From Bradyrhizobium betae (GTDB lineage Bacteria; Pseudomonadota; Alphaproteobacteria; Rhizobiales; Xanthobacteraceae): a DNA stretch of 64,000 bases. The stretch lies in the NCBI RefSeq assembly GCF_004123905.1, contig NZ_MZXW01000004.1, positions 1 through 64,000 on the forward strand, given 5' to 3'. The number at the start of each line of letters is the position of its first letter. Position 1 is the first letter of the stretch. The position numbers and the translations under genes were made by a program. Below are positions 8,607 to 17,902 of this stretch, in pieces. A model generated the notes under the pieces. That model was not told the origin of the DNA and did not search any database. It worked only from the letters and a program-made list of their open reading frames with translations.

Positions 8607-9844
8607 TCGATCCGATCAAGCCGCCCCGTCGCAAGAATCCGCTGCTGCGGACGCGGCTTCCGGCATCGCCCCCGAGGCCACGCAGCCGGACATCGCACGG
8701 TTTTACGCGCGCCGCTGCCGAGGGGCGCTTCATGCTCCAGCGCTGTGAGGCCTGCGGCGCTTTCGCTTATCCGGCGCGGGAGGCTTGTCCGTCCTGCCTG
8801 TCGCCTGCGCTCGCGTTTGCGGACGCGCCGCGGCTGGGCACGCTTCTCGCCGAGACGACGGCACGCGTGCCGAGCGACGTCTATTTCCGCGAACGGGCGC
8901 CGTGGCGGATCGGCCTCGTCAAGATGGACTGCGGCCCGACGATCGTCGCGCATCTCCATGCCGACTGTGCCGAGGGCGCGCCCGTCCGCATGTCGCTTCA
9001 ACTCGACAAGAGCGGTCAGGCGGTGGCCTTTGCCCGACCCGAGGGGGAGACGCCCAACATGGCAGACGACAGGCAGTGGCGGGAAATGACGGCCGACCCG
9101 AAATTCAGGCGGGTGCTCGTCACCAACGGCCGCAGCGTGATCGGTCAGGAAGCCGTCGTGGCGTTGAAGGCCGCGGGCGTGAAGACCGTGTTCGTTGGCG
9201 TTGCCGAACCATGGCGACCGTTTGCCGGTGAGGATCAGTTGCGCCGGCAGGAGGGCGTTGAGGTCGTCACGCTCGATGCGGCCGATGAAAAATCTGCCGC
9301 CGATCTTGCCGCCGACATCGGTGGCAAGGTGGATATCCTCGTCAACACGACGGAGTATGTGCGAACCGGCGGCCTGCTCGATCGCAAGGGGACGAGCATC
9401 GCGCGGGACGAGATCGATCAGGCCTATCTCGGCTTCATCAATCTCGCGCAGGCCTTCGGGCCCGCGATGCGGATGCGCGGCGCCGACGGCATCAACAACA
9501 GCGTCGCATGGGTCAACATCCTGTCGGTCTACGCCCTTGCGAACTGGCCGGCCTTCGGCGCCTACTCGGCCTCGCAGGCCGCATGCCTGTCGCTGTCGCA
9601 CTGCCTTCGCGCGGAGCTGCGGCCGGGCGGCATCAAGGTCATGAACCTTTTCACGGGGCCGGTCGACACCGAATGGTTTCAGACCGTGCCGCCGCCGAAG
9701 GTCGCGCCGCGCGCGATCGCACAGGCGATCGTGTCGGGGCTCAGGGGCGGGCTCGAAGAGATGTATGTTGGGGACGTCGCTGAGGAAATCCGGCAGCGTC
9801 TCGCGGCCAATCCGAAAGCGCTCGAGCGCGAGCTCGACAAGTGA
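8603..9844 (+). CDS. DUF35 zinc-ribbon/OB-fold protein fused to a short-chain dehydrogenase-like domain
   Basis: This 413-residue two-domain protein has, at residues about 35-150, a DUF35/rubredoxin-like zinc ribbon (Cys48, Cys51, Cys62, Cys65 in CEACG and CPSC) plus an OB-fold, of the kind that partners thiolase-like acyl-CoA enzymes. Residues about 168-390 are SDR-like: the nucleotide loop is TNGRSVIG (174-181) instead of TGxxxGIG, Ser308 is in NILSVY and Tyr321 is in YSASQ. The catalytic Lys four residues after Tyr is Gln325, so ordinary SDR chemistry is doubtful. Its start overlaps the thiolase-like gene by four bases. The pair probably forms one complex. The fusion itself is unusual. Confidence 0.85.
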   Translation: MIDPIKPPRRKNPLLRTRLPASPPRPRSRTSHGFTRAAAEGRFMLQRCEACGAFAYPAREACPSCLSPALAFADAPRLGTLLAETTARVPSDVYFRERAPWRIGLVKMDCGPTIVAHLHADCAEGAPVRMSLQLDKSGQAVAFARPEGETPNMADDRQWREMTADPKFRRVLVTNGRSVIGQEAVVALKAAGVKTVFVGVAEPWRPFAGEDQLRRQEGVEVVTLDAADEKSAADLAADIGGKVDILVNTTEYVRTGGLLDRKGTSIARDEIDQAYLGFINLAQAFGPAMRMRGADGINNSVAWVNILSVYALANWPAFGAYSASQAACLSLSHCLRAELRPGGIKVMNLFTGPVDTEWFQTVPPPKVAPRAIAQAIVSGLRGGLEEMYVGDVAEEIRQRLAANPKALERELDK

Positions 9845-9878
9845 GGGGCGGATTTCAACCAAGCCGGAGGACGTGACT

Positions 9879-10661
9879 ATGCAAAGCAAGAATCTCCTGG
9901 AGCTGGCCGGTGCGATTTCGTCCGGCGCGGTGCGCGTCGTCGATCTGACCTTCACGCTCAGTCCGGATTTTCCGGTCATTGTGCTGCCGCCGGAATTCGG
10001 CCAGGCCGCGCCGGTCCGTATCCAGGAAATCTCGCGATATGATGGTCGCGGCCCGGCCTGGTACTGGAACAACGTGACGTTCGGCGAACACACCGGCACG
10101 CATTTCGACGCGCCGATCCACTGGTTCACCGGCAAGAACCTGCCGAACAATGCCGTCGACACGATGCCGGCCAAGGACATGATCGCGCCGTCCTGCGTCA
10201 TCGACTGCTCCGCCGAGGCCGCGCAGGATCCCGACTTCGTGTTGACGGTGCCGATCGTCGAGACCTGGGAAGCGAAACATGGACGCATTCCCGCGCGTCA
10301 CTGGGTCCTGCTGCGGACCGATTGGTCCAAGAAGGGCTGGCGCGACTATTCCAACCTGAGGGATGACGGCGCGCACACGCCGGGGCCGAACCCCGCGGTC
10401 ATGAAGTGGCTGGTGGAGGAGCGCGGCATCATCGGCTTCGGCACCGAGACCATCGGCACCGATGCCGGCCAGGCCGGACATTTCGAGCCGCCTTATCCCG
10501 CGCATCACTTCCTGCATGGTGCGGGCCGCTACGGCCTGCAATGCCTTTGCAACCTCGACCAGCTGCCGGCCACCGGCGCCGTCATCGTGGCTTCACCCCT
10601 GAAAATCCAGAACGGTTCCGGCAGTCCGCTCCGGGTCATCGCGCTGGTTGGGTCGAACTGA
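9879..10661 (+). CDS. Cyclase-family metal-dependent hydrolase (kynurenine formamidase fold)
   Basis: This 260-residue protein has the cyclase/KynB signature HTGTHFDAPIH (His71, His75, Asp77, His81), which binds the catalytic metals in kynurenine formamidase and related amide, imide or ring-opening hydrolases. ATG 9879 follows GCCGGAGG; a longer frame from 9765 reads through the end of the previous gene and is rejected. The gene lies 34 bases after the DUF35-SDR gene and before the second binding protein. A formamidase role would fit supply of an anthranilate-like compound, but ring-opening hydrolysis of a catabolic intermediate is equally possible. Confidence 0.87.
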   Translation: MQSKNLLELAGAISSGAVRVVDLTFTLSPDFPVIVLPPEFGQAAPVRIQEISRYDGRGPAWYWNNVTFGEHTGTHFDAPIHWFTGKNLPNNAVDTMPAKDMIAPSCVIDCSAEAAQDPDFVLTVPIVETWEAKHGRIPARHWVLLRTDWSKKGWRDYSNLRDDGAHTPGPNPAVMKWLVEERGIIGFGTETIGTDAGQAGHFEPPYPAHHFLHGAGRYGLQCLCNLDQLPATGAVIVASPLKIQNGSGSPLRVIALVGSN

Positions 10662-10721
10662 CAAGGCATGGCGCTTGCCGAACGAGACAACAGAAGAAAC
10701 CGCTTACGAAAGACAGGTGCC

Positions 10722-11879
10722 ATGAACTTGATGAAGAGCCTGCTGGCTTCCACCGTGCTGCTCATTGCCGCGCCGCAGATTACGCAGGCGGAGATTCTCG
10801 TCGGCTTCGTCACCGGCCTCAGCGGGCCGGTGTCGTCGATCGGGATCCCGAACGGAAAGGGGATCGCGGCGGGCCAGGCCTATGTCGGCGAGGTCGGCGG
10901 TGAAAAGCTCCGCATCATTCAGCTCGACGACGGCTCCGATCCGACGGCGTCGGCGCGCAATGCGCGCAAGCTCGTCGAGCAAGAGAAAGTCGATATCCTC
11001 ATCGGCACCTCAGGTGCACCCCAGACGCTGGCGATGGCGACCGCGGCGATCGAGATGAAGATCCCGATGATCGCGGTATCCCCGATCGCGCCGGTGCCGG
11101 CGGGCGATGGCGGCCCCTGGGTCGTGCAGACGCCGCAGCCGACACCGCTGCTCGTCCAGGGCATCGTCGATCACATGAAGGCGCACGGGCTGAAGACCGT
11201 GGCCTTCATCGGCTTCTCCGATGCGTTCGGCGACCTCATGTACACCTCGCTCGAGCAGAGCGCGAAGGCGGCCGACATCAAGGTCATCGCGAACGAACGA
11301 TATGCGCGATCGGATTCCTCGGTGACTGCGCAGGTGCTGCGCGCGCTCGCGACGCGCCCCGACGCCATCATGCTCGGCGGCACCGGCACGCCCGGCGCGT
11401 TGCCGGTCATTGCCCTGTCCGAACGCGGATACAAGGGGCCGCTCTACGGCAATCATGGACTCATCAGCGCCGATTTTCTGCGTCTTGCCGGCAAGGCCGC
11501 CAACGGCATCATCTGCCCGACCGGGCCGGTGACCGCGGCCGAGCAGCTTGCGGCCAGCAATCCGATCCAGAAGGTGTCGCTGGATTTCCGCGCTGCCTTC
11601 GAGAAGGCGAATGGCGAGGCGCCGACAGATTCGTTCGCGTCATACTCCTTTGACGGCTGGCTGGTGTTTGTCGACGCGGCCAAGCGCGCGATGGCGACAG
11701 GCGCCAGGCCGGGGACGCCGGAATTCCGCACCGCGCTACGCGAGGCGCTGTTCGCGACCAAGGACGTGGTGGGGACACAAGGCATCTACACCTACACGCC
11801 GGCGGATCGGCACGGCGTCGACGCTCGTGCGCGCATTCTGGTGCAGATCGAGGACGGCAAGTACAAGCTGCTGCCGTGA
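10722..11879 (+). CDS. LIV-type ABC transporter periplasmic binding protein (second)
   Basis: This 385-residue protein starts at ATG 10722 behind GACAGGTG, with a signal peptide ending ITQA near residue 24. It is closely similar to the protein at 4439-5587: both have the GFVT.LSG, LRIIQLDDGSDP, RNARKLVE.EKVD and NERYAR.D.SVTAQ blocks. No permease or ATPase genes are next to it, so it probably docks to the LivH/LivM-LivG/LivF system encoded leftward from 4404. Its stop overlaps the GTG start of the acyl-CoA ligase, tying import to CoA activation. Ligand unknown. Confidence 0.92.
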   Translation: MNLMKSLLASTVLLIAAPQITQAEILVGFVTGLSGPVSSIGIPNGKGIAAGQAYVGEVGGEKLRIIQLDDGSDPTASARNARKLVEQEKVDILIGTSGAPQTLAMATAAIEMKIPMIAVSPIAPVPAGDGGPWVVQTPQPTPLLVQGIVDHMKAHGLKTVAFIGFSDAFGDLMYTSLEQSAKAADIKVIANERYARSDSSVTAQVLRALATRPDAIMLGGTGTPGALPVIALSERGYKGPLYGNHGLISADFLRLAGKAANGIICPTGPVTAAEQLAASNPIQKVSLDFRAAFEKANGEAPTDSFASYSFDGWLVFVDAAKRAMATGARPGTPEFRTALREALFATKDVVGTQGIYTYTPADRHGVDARARILVQIEDGKYKLLP

Positions 11880-13540
11880 GCGAGGCGGCTTTGGTGAAGC
11901 TAGGCGCGATACCGGGGGCCGGGGAGGAAGCTGCGGCGCCGGGCTGGGCCCGCGCGGTCGAGCGGTTTCCGCCGTCTGACCGGATTCTCTCCACCATCCT
12001 GATGCGGCAGGCCGAGCGCTATCGCGATCGTGTCCTGCTTGTCTCGGGAGAAACGTGCTGGACTTACACGCAGACTGCGGCGATCGCCGCCGCATCGGCG
12101 CAGACGCTTGTCGACGCCGGAATCAAGCCCGGCGACCGGGTCGCCCTGATGTGCTCCAATCGGCCCGAGTTTCTTCAGGTCTATCTCGGATGTGCGTGGC
12201 TCGGTGCGATCGTGGTGCCGATCAACACGGCGCTGCGCGGTTTCCAGCTCTCCCACATCTTCCGCAATTCGCGGCCCTCTCTCCTCGTCGTCGAAGCGCC
12301 GTTCCTTGCCGCAATCGACACTGTCGAGGCAGATGTCGAGCTTCCTTCGCGGGCCTGGATGATCGGAACGGCTGCCGGGACTGGCAGCGCGAAGATTTCA
12401 CCAGTTCCGCTCCCCGCTCTCGGGGACCAGGCGGCCGCCGGCCTCGTGCGGCCCGGCGACACCGTGGCCATTCTCTACACCTCCGGCACCACCGGCCCGG
12501 CCAAGGGCGTATGCTGTCCGCAGGCACAACTGTTCTGGTGGGGCATCTATTCGGCGCGGGCGTTGGGCATTCGTGAAGGTGACGTGCTGTTCACGACGCT
12601 GCCGCTGTTCCACACCAACGCGTTGAATGCATTTTATCAGGCCATCCTGAACGGATGCACTTACGTGCTCGAGCCCAAATTCTCGGCTTCCGCCTTCTGG
12701 GCTGCCGCGCGACGGCACAATGCGACCGTCGGCTATCTGCTCGGCGCTATGGCATCGATGCTGCTGGCGCAGCCGCAGACTGGGGATGACCGATCGCATC
12801 GGCTTCGCGTCGCGCTCGGTGGCGGCGTGCTGCCGCAGATCCACGCGCCGTTTTTCGAGCGGTTCGGCGTGCCCTTGGTTGACGGCTACGGATCGACGGA
12901 GACCAATTTCGTGTTCGCCGGCGCGATTCCGTCGGACCGCCCCGGGACGATGGGATATCTCGCTGACGGCATCGAAGCCCGCATCGTCGATGCGGATGAT
13001 GCCGAGCTTCCCGTTGGGCAGGCCGGAGAGCTGCTGCTGCGCGCCAGCAAGCCCTTTGCATTCGCGACCGGCTATTTCGGCATGCCGGAGAAGACGGTCG
13101 AGGCCTGGCGAAACCTCTGGTTCCACTCCGGCGATCGCGTGGTCCGCGATCCCGACGGGCATTATCGCTTCATCGATCGCATGAAGGATTCGATCCGCAG
13201 GCGCGGCGAGAATGTCTCTTCATGGGAGGTGGAGCAGGCGATCCAGTCCCATCCCGCGGTTGCCGCCTGCGCGATCTATCCGCTGCCTTCCGAATTGGGC
13301 GAGGACGAGGTTGCCGCCGCGATCCTGCTGGAGCCCGGCCAATCGCTTGCGCCGATCGACATCGTCCGTCACTGCGAAGGCAAGATCGCTTATTTCGCCA
13401 TTCCCCGCTACGTGCGGATCGTGAAAGAGATGCCGCTGACGGAAAATGGCAAGATCAAGAAGGGCGTGCTGCGCGACGCCGGCATGACGGCGGATATATG
13501 GGACCGCGAGGTGGCCGGAATCAAGGTGCGGCGGCTTTAG
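11876..13540 (+). CDS. Acyl-CoA synthetase (AMP-forming acid-CoA ligase)
   Basis: This 554-residue member of the adenylate-forming family activates a carboxylic acid to its CoA thioester with ATP. Motifs are YTSGTTGPAKGV (201-212), DGYGSTETNF, SGDRVVRD, RRRGENVSSWEVE and the C-terminal ENGKIKKG with the adenylation lysine. The GTG start at 11876 overlaps the preceding stop as GTGA. The RRGEN.SS block is like that of carnitine/crotonobetaine CoA ligases (CaiC type), so the acid need not be aromatic. The neighbouring hydroxylase of aryl-CoA type favours a benzoate-like acid; this is inference. Confidence 0.9.
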   Translation: MSEAALVKLGAIPGAGEEAAAPGWARAVERFPPSDRILSTILMRQAERYRDRVLLVSGETCWTYTQTAAIAAASAQTLVDAGIKPGDRVALMCSNRPEFLQVYLGCAWLGAIVVPINTALRGFQLSHIFRNSRPSLLVVEAPFLAAIDTVEADVELPSRAWMIGTAAGTGSAKISPVPLPALGDQAAAGLVRPGDTVAILYTSGTTGPAKGVCCPQAQLFWWGIYSARALGIREGDVLFTTLPLFHTNALNAFYQAILNGCTYVLEPKFSASAFWAAARRHNATVGYLLGAMASMLLAQPQTGDDRSHRLRVALGGGVLPQIHAPFFERFGVPLVDGYGSTETNFVFAGAIPSDRPGTMGYLADGIEARIVDADDAELPVGQAGELLLRASKPFAFATGYFGMPEKTVEAWRNLWFHSGDRVVRDPDGHYRFIDRMKDSIRRRGENVSSWEVEQAIQSHPAVAACAIYPLPSELGEDEVAAAILLEPGQSLAPIDIVRHCEGKIAYFAIPRYVRIVKEMPLTENGKIKKGVLRDAGMTADIWDREVAGIKVRRL

Positions 13541-13549
13541 CGCCCGGCA

Positions 13550-14056
13550 CTATGGCTTCTCCAGCGAATCCCTGACGACGCCCTTCAGCTCGTCCAGTTT
13601 GCCAATCAATCCGTCGAGCTTGTCAGCGGGGAATTCCGCCAGCAGCTCCGCCAGCCACGAGCCATGGCTCTTCGCCATGCGCCTGAAGGTCTTTCGGCCC
13701 TCGACCGTCATGCAGACGATCTGGACGCGGCGATCCAAGGTTGAGGGCGTGCGAGTGATATAACCGTCCTCGACCAGGCGGTCCACGATCGGCGTCAGGT
13801 TCCCGGCGGATACCATCAGGCGCTTGGGCAGCTCTCCCAGCACCAGTCCGCTCGGCTCGCGGTCGAGCTGGGCCAGCACGTCGAAGCGGGGCATGGTGAA
13901 ATCGAATTCCTCGCGAAACCGGCGGCGCAGCTCACCCTCGATCAGGGTCGTGCAGGCCAGTAGCCGGAGCCAAAGCCGTGTTTGAGCCCTGTACTCGGCC
14001 TCCTGATCGGCCCCATTCTTGGACGAAACAGGCGGGGACTCCTTCGCGAGTGCCAA
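13550..14056 (-). CDS. MarR-family transcriptional regulator
   Basis: This regulator has 168 residues if translated from TTG 14056, which is preceded by AGGAG at a good distance. The open frame extends to an ATG at 14218, but that adds about 54 residues of basic, non-conserved sequence. The winged helix is visible (FDVLAQLDREPSGLVLGELPKRLMVSAGNLTPIVDRLVEDGYITR, then DRRVQIVCMT for the wing). It lies 9 bases from the ligase gene stop, convergent to it and divergent from the flavin hydroxylase gene. MarR proteins often respond to aryl-CoA or aromatic ligands; an inverted repeat at 14280-14297 is its likely target. Confidence 0.9.
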   Translation of the reverse strand: MALAKESPPVSSKNGADQEAEYRAQTRLWLRLLACTTLIEGELRRRFREEFDFTMPRFDVLAQLDREPSGLVLGELPKRLMVSAGNLTPIVDRLVEDGYITRTPSTLDRRVQIVCMTVEGRKTFRRMAKSHGSWLAELLAEFPADKLDGLIGKLDELKGVVRDSLEKP

Positions 14057-14368
14057 ATCGAATCTCCTGGGGAGCGTCTCGCCTGTCGATAGCGGACGGC
14101 GTCGTGAAACATCAGGCAAGATAGTTCGTGCCAAAAGTAAATTCAAGGCTTGGCGGCGTCCCGGCCGAACCGGGGTGGCCCTGCGATAAATCTGCGGCCA
14201 GACGCAAGATTGTAGCAATACGCGGTGGCGATCTCAAAAGCCTCCGACAAGCGCCTTGACAATCCTTGCGCGCTCGAAATATTTTATGCTTAAAATAATT
14301 TGCGGGCCGGCATTCTCAGCGGTTTGCAGGCTCGGCACACACAGCGCGACGCGCGAAAGCGAGGGATC
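14057..14368. other. Divergent promoter region
   Basis: This 312-base gap lies between the MarR and flavin hydroxylase genes. If MarR starts at the ATG at 14218, the left half is coding. Base composition drops to AT-rich around 14275-14300, where the inverted repeat lies. No other structure was recognised. Confidence 0.5.
14280..14297. promoter_or_regulatory. Perfect inverted repeat, probable MarR operator
   Basis: TATTTTA-TGCT-TAAAATA has perfect 7-base arms with a 4-base spacer. It sits 72 bases before the hydroxylase start and between the divergent marR gene and its neighbour. A related sequence occurs before the gene at 6174. Size and AT-rich symmetry are typical of MarR sites; binding is inferred. 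Confidence 0.6.
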
Positions 14369-16687
14369 ATGCGCATAGTCTGTATCGGCGGCGGCCCGGC
14401 CGGTCTTTATCTGGGCCTGCTGATGAAGCGCCGGCACCCGGAGCACAGCATCACCGTCGTCGAGCGCAACAAGCCCTACGATACGTTCGGCTGGGGCGTC
14501 GTGTTCTCGGACGCGATGATGCAGGCGATGCGCCTTGCCGATCCCGAAAGTGCGACCGAGATCGAGGACGCCTTCAATCACTGGGACGATATCGAGCTCG
14601 TCTTCAAGGGAACGCGCCAGCGCACGACCGGTCACGGCTTCATCGGCATCGGCCGCAAGCACCTGCTGAACATCCTGCAACGGCGCTGCGAGGCGCTCGG
14701 GGTCGAGCTCGTGTTCGAGCGCGACGTAGAGTCCGATCTCGAATTTCCCGACGCCGATTTGATCGTTGCCTGCGACGGCGTCAATTCCAGGATCCGCGCC
14801 CGCTATGCCGAGCAGTTCCAGCCCGACATGGTGATCCGGCCGAACCGCTTCATCTGGCTTGGCACCAAGAAGGCGTTCGATGCCTTCACGTTTGATTTTC
14901 AGAAGACCGAGCACGGCTGGTTCCAGGCGCACATCTACAAGTTCGATGCGGAGACTTCGACCTTCATCGTCGAGACCACGGAAGAGGCCTACAATTCCCA
15001 CGGGCTGGGTGATCTCGACCAGCAAGGATCGATCGCGTTCTGCGAGAAGATCTTTGCCGAGACGCTCGACGGCGCAAAGCTCCTGACCAATGCCCGCCAT
15101 CTGCGCGGCTCGGCCTGGCTCAATTTCAGCCGGCTGATCTGCGGCAAATGGAGCGTGTTCAACGGCCGCTCCCATGTCGTGCTGATGGGGGATGCCGCGC
15201 ACACCGCGCATTTCGCGATCGGCTCGGGCACCAAGCTCGCGCTGGACGACGCCATCGAGCTTGCCAACCAGTTCGACCGTCACGGTCACGGCGGCGACAA
15301 CATCGGTGCCGTGCTGGAAGCCTACGAGGACGTGCGCCGGGTCGATGTCGCGCGCATCCAGAACGCCGCGCGCAATGCCATGGAATGGTTCGAGGTGGTC
15401 GGCCACCGCTATGCCGACACGCTGGAGCCGCCGCAATTCTTCTATTCGATGCTGACGCGCTCGCAGCGCATCAGCCACGAGAATTTGCGCCTGCGCGATC
15501 GCGCCTGGCTGGAGGGTTTTGAGCGCTGGTTCGCGGCTCGTTCGGGGATCGCGGTCAAGGACGGCGAGCGGGTGCCGCCGCCGATGCTGACGCCGCACCG
15601 TGTGCGCGGCCTAAGCCTAGCGAACCGCATCATGGTCTCGCCGATGGCGATGTATTCGGCGCAGGACGGGCTTATCGACGACTTCCACATCGCCCATCTC
15701 GGCGCACGCGCCATGGGGGGCGCCGCGCTGATCTTCGCCGAGATGACCTGCGTCTCGCCGGACGCGCGGATCACGCCGGGCTGCCTCGGGCTCTGGAACG
15801 ATGCGCAAGCGGCACAGTGGCGCCGGCTGGTCGATTTGATCCACAGCCTCGGACACGCCAAGGTCGGCATCCAGCTCGGCCATGCCGGGCGGAAGGGATC
15901 GACCAGGCTTGCATGGGAAGGCATTGATCAGCCGCTCGAGACAGGCAATTGGCCGCTGATTTCGGCCTCGGCATTGCCCTATCTGCCGCACAGCCAGGTG
16001 CCGCGTGCGATGGACCGCGGCGACATGGACCGTGTGCGGGATGATTTCGTCGCCGCAACGCGCCGCGCGGCCGAGGCGGGCGTCGAGTGGCTCGAACTTC
16101 ATTGTGCGCACGGCTATCTGCTGTCGAGCTTCCTCTCGCCGCTGACCAACCGGCGGACCGACGAGTACGGTGGCAGCCACGAGAACCGTGCGCGCTTTCC
16201 GCTGGAGGTGTTCAGAGCGGTCCGCGCAGCGTGGCCGTCGGATCGGCCGATGTCGGTGCGCCTGTCCTGCCACGACTGGACCGAGGGCGGTAACACGCCC
16301 GCCGATGCGGCGATCTTCGCGGCGATGTTCAAGGAGGCCGGTGCCGACGTCATCGACTGCTCGTCGGGGCAGGTCTGGAAGGAGGAGCGGCCGATCTATG
16401 GACGCCTGTTCCAGACGCCGTTCGCCGATCGCATCCGCAACGAGGTCGGCATCGAGACCATCGCGGTCGGCGCGATCTCCGAGGCCGATCACGCCAACTC
16501 GATCCTCGCCGCCGGCCGTGCCGACCTCTGCGCCATTGCGCGGCCCCATCTTGCCGACCCCGCCTGGACGCTGCACGAGGCCGCGCGCATCGGCATCACC
16601 GCGGTCAGCTGGCCGAAGCAATATGTCTCCGCCAAGGGGCAATACGAAACCAATCTGGCGCGCGCCGCGGCTGCGGCCGCGCAGTGA
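14369..16687 (+). CDS. Flavin monooxygenase/old yellow enzyme fusion (salicylyl-CoA 5-hydroxylase or 2-aminobenzoyl-CoA monooxygenase/reductase type)
   Basis: This 772-residue protein starts at ATG 14369 behind GAGGG. Residues 1-400 are a class-A flavoprotein hydroxylase (GGGPAG at 7-12, [12 protein letters not shown]). From about residue 400 to the end it is an old-yellow-enzyme (NADH:flavin oxidoreductase) domain with [20 protein letters not shown] and [21 protein letters not shown]. This domain order is that of 2-aminobenzoyl-CoA monooxygenase/reductase, which hydroxylates and then reduces the ring, and of enzymes annotated as salicylyl-CoA 5-hydroxylase. A CoA ligase before it and an acyl-CoA dehydrogenase and RidA after it support aryl-CoA use. 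Which substrate is used cannot be decided from sequence. Confidence 0.9.
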   Translation: MRIVCIGGGPAGLYLGLLMKRRHPEHSITVVERNKPYDTFGWGVVFSDAMMQAMRLADPESATEIEDAFNHWDDIELVFKGTRQRTTGHGFIGIGRKHLLNILQRRCEALGVELVFERDVESDLEFPDADLIVACDGVNSRIRARYAEQFQPDMVIRPNRFIWLGTKKAFDAFTFDFQKTEHGWFQAHIYKFDAETSTFIVETTEEAYNSHGLGDLDQQGSIAFCEKIFAETLDGAKLLTNARHLRGSAWLNFSRLICGKWSVFNGRSHVVLMGDAAHTAHFAIGSGTKLALDDAIELANQFDRHGHGGDNIGAVLEAYEDVRRVDVARIQNAARNAMEWFEVVGHRYADTLEPPQFFYSMLTRSQRISHENLRLRDRAWLEGFERWFAARSGIAVKDGERVPPPMLTPHRVRGLSLANRIMVSPMAMYSAQDGLIDDFHIAHLGARAMGGAALIFAEMTCVSPDARITPGCLGLWNDAQAAQWRRLVDLIHSLGHAKVGIQLGHAGRKGSTRLAWEGIDQPLETGNWPLISASALPYLPHSQVPRAMDRGDMDRVRDDFVAATRRAAEAGVEWLELHCAHGYLLSSFLSPLTNRRTDEYGGSHENRARFPLEVFRAVRAAWPSDRPMSVRLSCHDWTEGGNTPADAAIFAAMFKEAGADVIDCSSGQVWKEERPIYGRLFQTPFADRIRNEVGIETIAVGAISEADHANSILAAGRADLCAIARPHLADPAWTLHEAARIGITAVSWPKQYVSAKGQYETNLARAAAAAAQ

Positions 16688-16703
16688 GCGGAGGAGGGAT
16701 TTG

Positions 16704-17882
16704 ATGAGCTCCGTTGCAAAGATCATCCGGCGCGAATGGCTCGACTGGCCGTTCTTCGAGCCGCGTCATCAGGCAATCGGCGAGGCGCTTGACCGCTTCG
16801 TCCAGTCGGGCGCCCTCGACAAGATCGATCACAATGATGTCGACGATGCCTGCCGCAAGCTGGTGCGCGCGATGGGCGAGGCGGGGGTACTCGATTGCGC
16901 GGTCGCAGCGCCCGACGGCGATGCGACGACGATCGATTCCCGCTCGATCTGCCTGTCACGGGAGTCGCTGGCCTATGCCGACGGCCTCGCCGATTTCGCT
17001 TTCGCCATGCAGGGGCTCGGCTCCGGCGCGATCGCGCTCGGCGGCTCAGCGGAGCTGCGCAAGGCCGTGCTGCCGAAGGTTCGCTCCGGCGAATGGCTTG
17101 CGGCCTTCGCGCTGTCCGAGAAGGAAGCAGGATCGGACGTCGCGGCGATGTCCTGCGCGGCACGGGCCGACGGCGGCGACTACGTCATCGACGGTGAGAA
17201 GACATGGATCTCGAACGGCGGCATCGCCGACGTCTACACGCTGTTTGCGCGAACGGGCGAGGCGCCGGGCGCCCGCGGCATCTCGGCCTTCGTCGTCTTT
17301 CCCGATGATCCCGGCTTCAGCATTGCCGAGCGCATCGATGTCGTTGCCCCGCATCCGCTGGCGACGTTGCGCTTCACGAATTGCCGGATCCCGGCGGGCC
17401 GTCGCCTCGGCGCGCCCGGCGGCGGATTCAAGCTCGCGATGCAGACGCTGGACATCTTCCGGGCGTCGGTCGCCGCGGCAGCCCTCGGCTTTGCTCGGCG
17501 TGCGCTCGACGAGGCGTTGTGGCATGCGAAGAGCCGGCACATGTTCGGGGCGACCTTGGGCGATCTCCAATTGACCCAGGCCGCACTCGGCGACATGGCG
17601 ACAGAGACCGACGCCGCGGCACTCCTGACCTATCGCGCGGCCTGGCGTCGCGATGTCCAGAAGCTTCCGACCACGCGCGAGGCCGCGATGGCGAAGCTGA
17701 CCGCGACCGAGACCGCACAGCGCGTCATCGACCGCGCCGTGCAGATGTTCGGTGGTCGCGGGGTGCGCAAGGGCGAGATCGTCGAAAGCCTCTATCGCGA
17801 AATCCGGGCGCTCCGCATCTACGAGGGTGCGACCGAGGTCCAGAAGCTGATCGTGGCGCGTGATCTGTTGAAGCCGCGCTGA
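16704..17882 (+). CDS. Acyl-CoA dehydrogenase
   Basis: This 392-residue flavoenzyme of the acyl-CoA dehydrogenase family catalyses alpha,beta-dehydrogenation of an acyl-CoA. It shows [40 protein letters not shown] and the C-terminal [11 protein letters not shown] block that carries the usual base region. ATG 16704 follows GGAGGAGGG and lies 16 bases after the hydroxylase stop. A longer same-frame extension upstream to 16170 runs inside the hydroxylase gene and is not used. In this operon it would act on the alicyclic acyl-CoA formed after ring hydroxylation and reduction (inference). Confidence 0.92.
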   Translation: MSSVAKIIRREWLDWPFFEPRHQAIGEALDRFVQSGALDKIDHNDVDDACRKLVRAMGEAGVLDCAVAAPDGDATTIDSRSICLSRESLAYADGLADFAFAMQGLGSGAIALGGSAELRKAVLPKVRSGEWLAAFALSEKEAGSDVAAMSCAARADGGDYVIDGEKTWISNGGIADVYTLFARTGEAPGARGISAFVVFPDDPGFSIAERIDVVAPHPLATLRFTNCRIPAGRRLGAPGGGFKLAMQTLDIFRASVAAAALGFARRALDEALWHAKSRHMFGATLGDLQLTQAALGDMATETDAAALLTYRAAWRRDVQKLPTTREAAMAKLTATETAQRVIDRAVQMFGGRGVRKGEIVESLYREIRALRIYEGATEVQKLIVARDLLKPR

Positions 17883-17902
17883 TTGCAGAGAGTTTTGGCA
17901 CA

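Noticed and set aside
13550..14218. A 222-residue MarR protein starting at ATG 14218
   Set aside because: The first 54 or so residues are basic and unlike MarR proteins. TTG 14056 has AGGAG at proper distance and gives the usual length. The longer form cannot be fully excluded.
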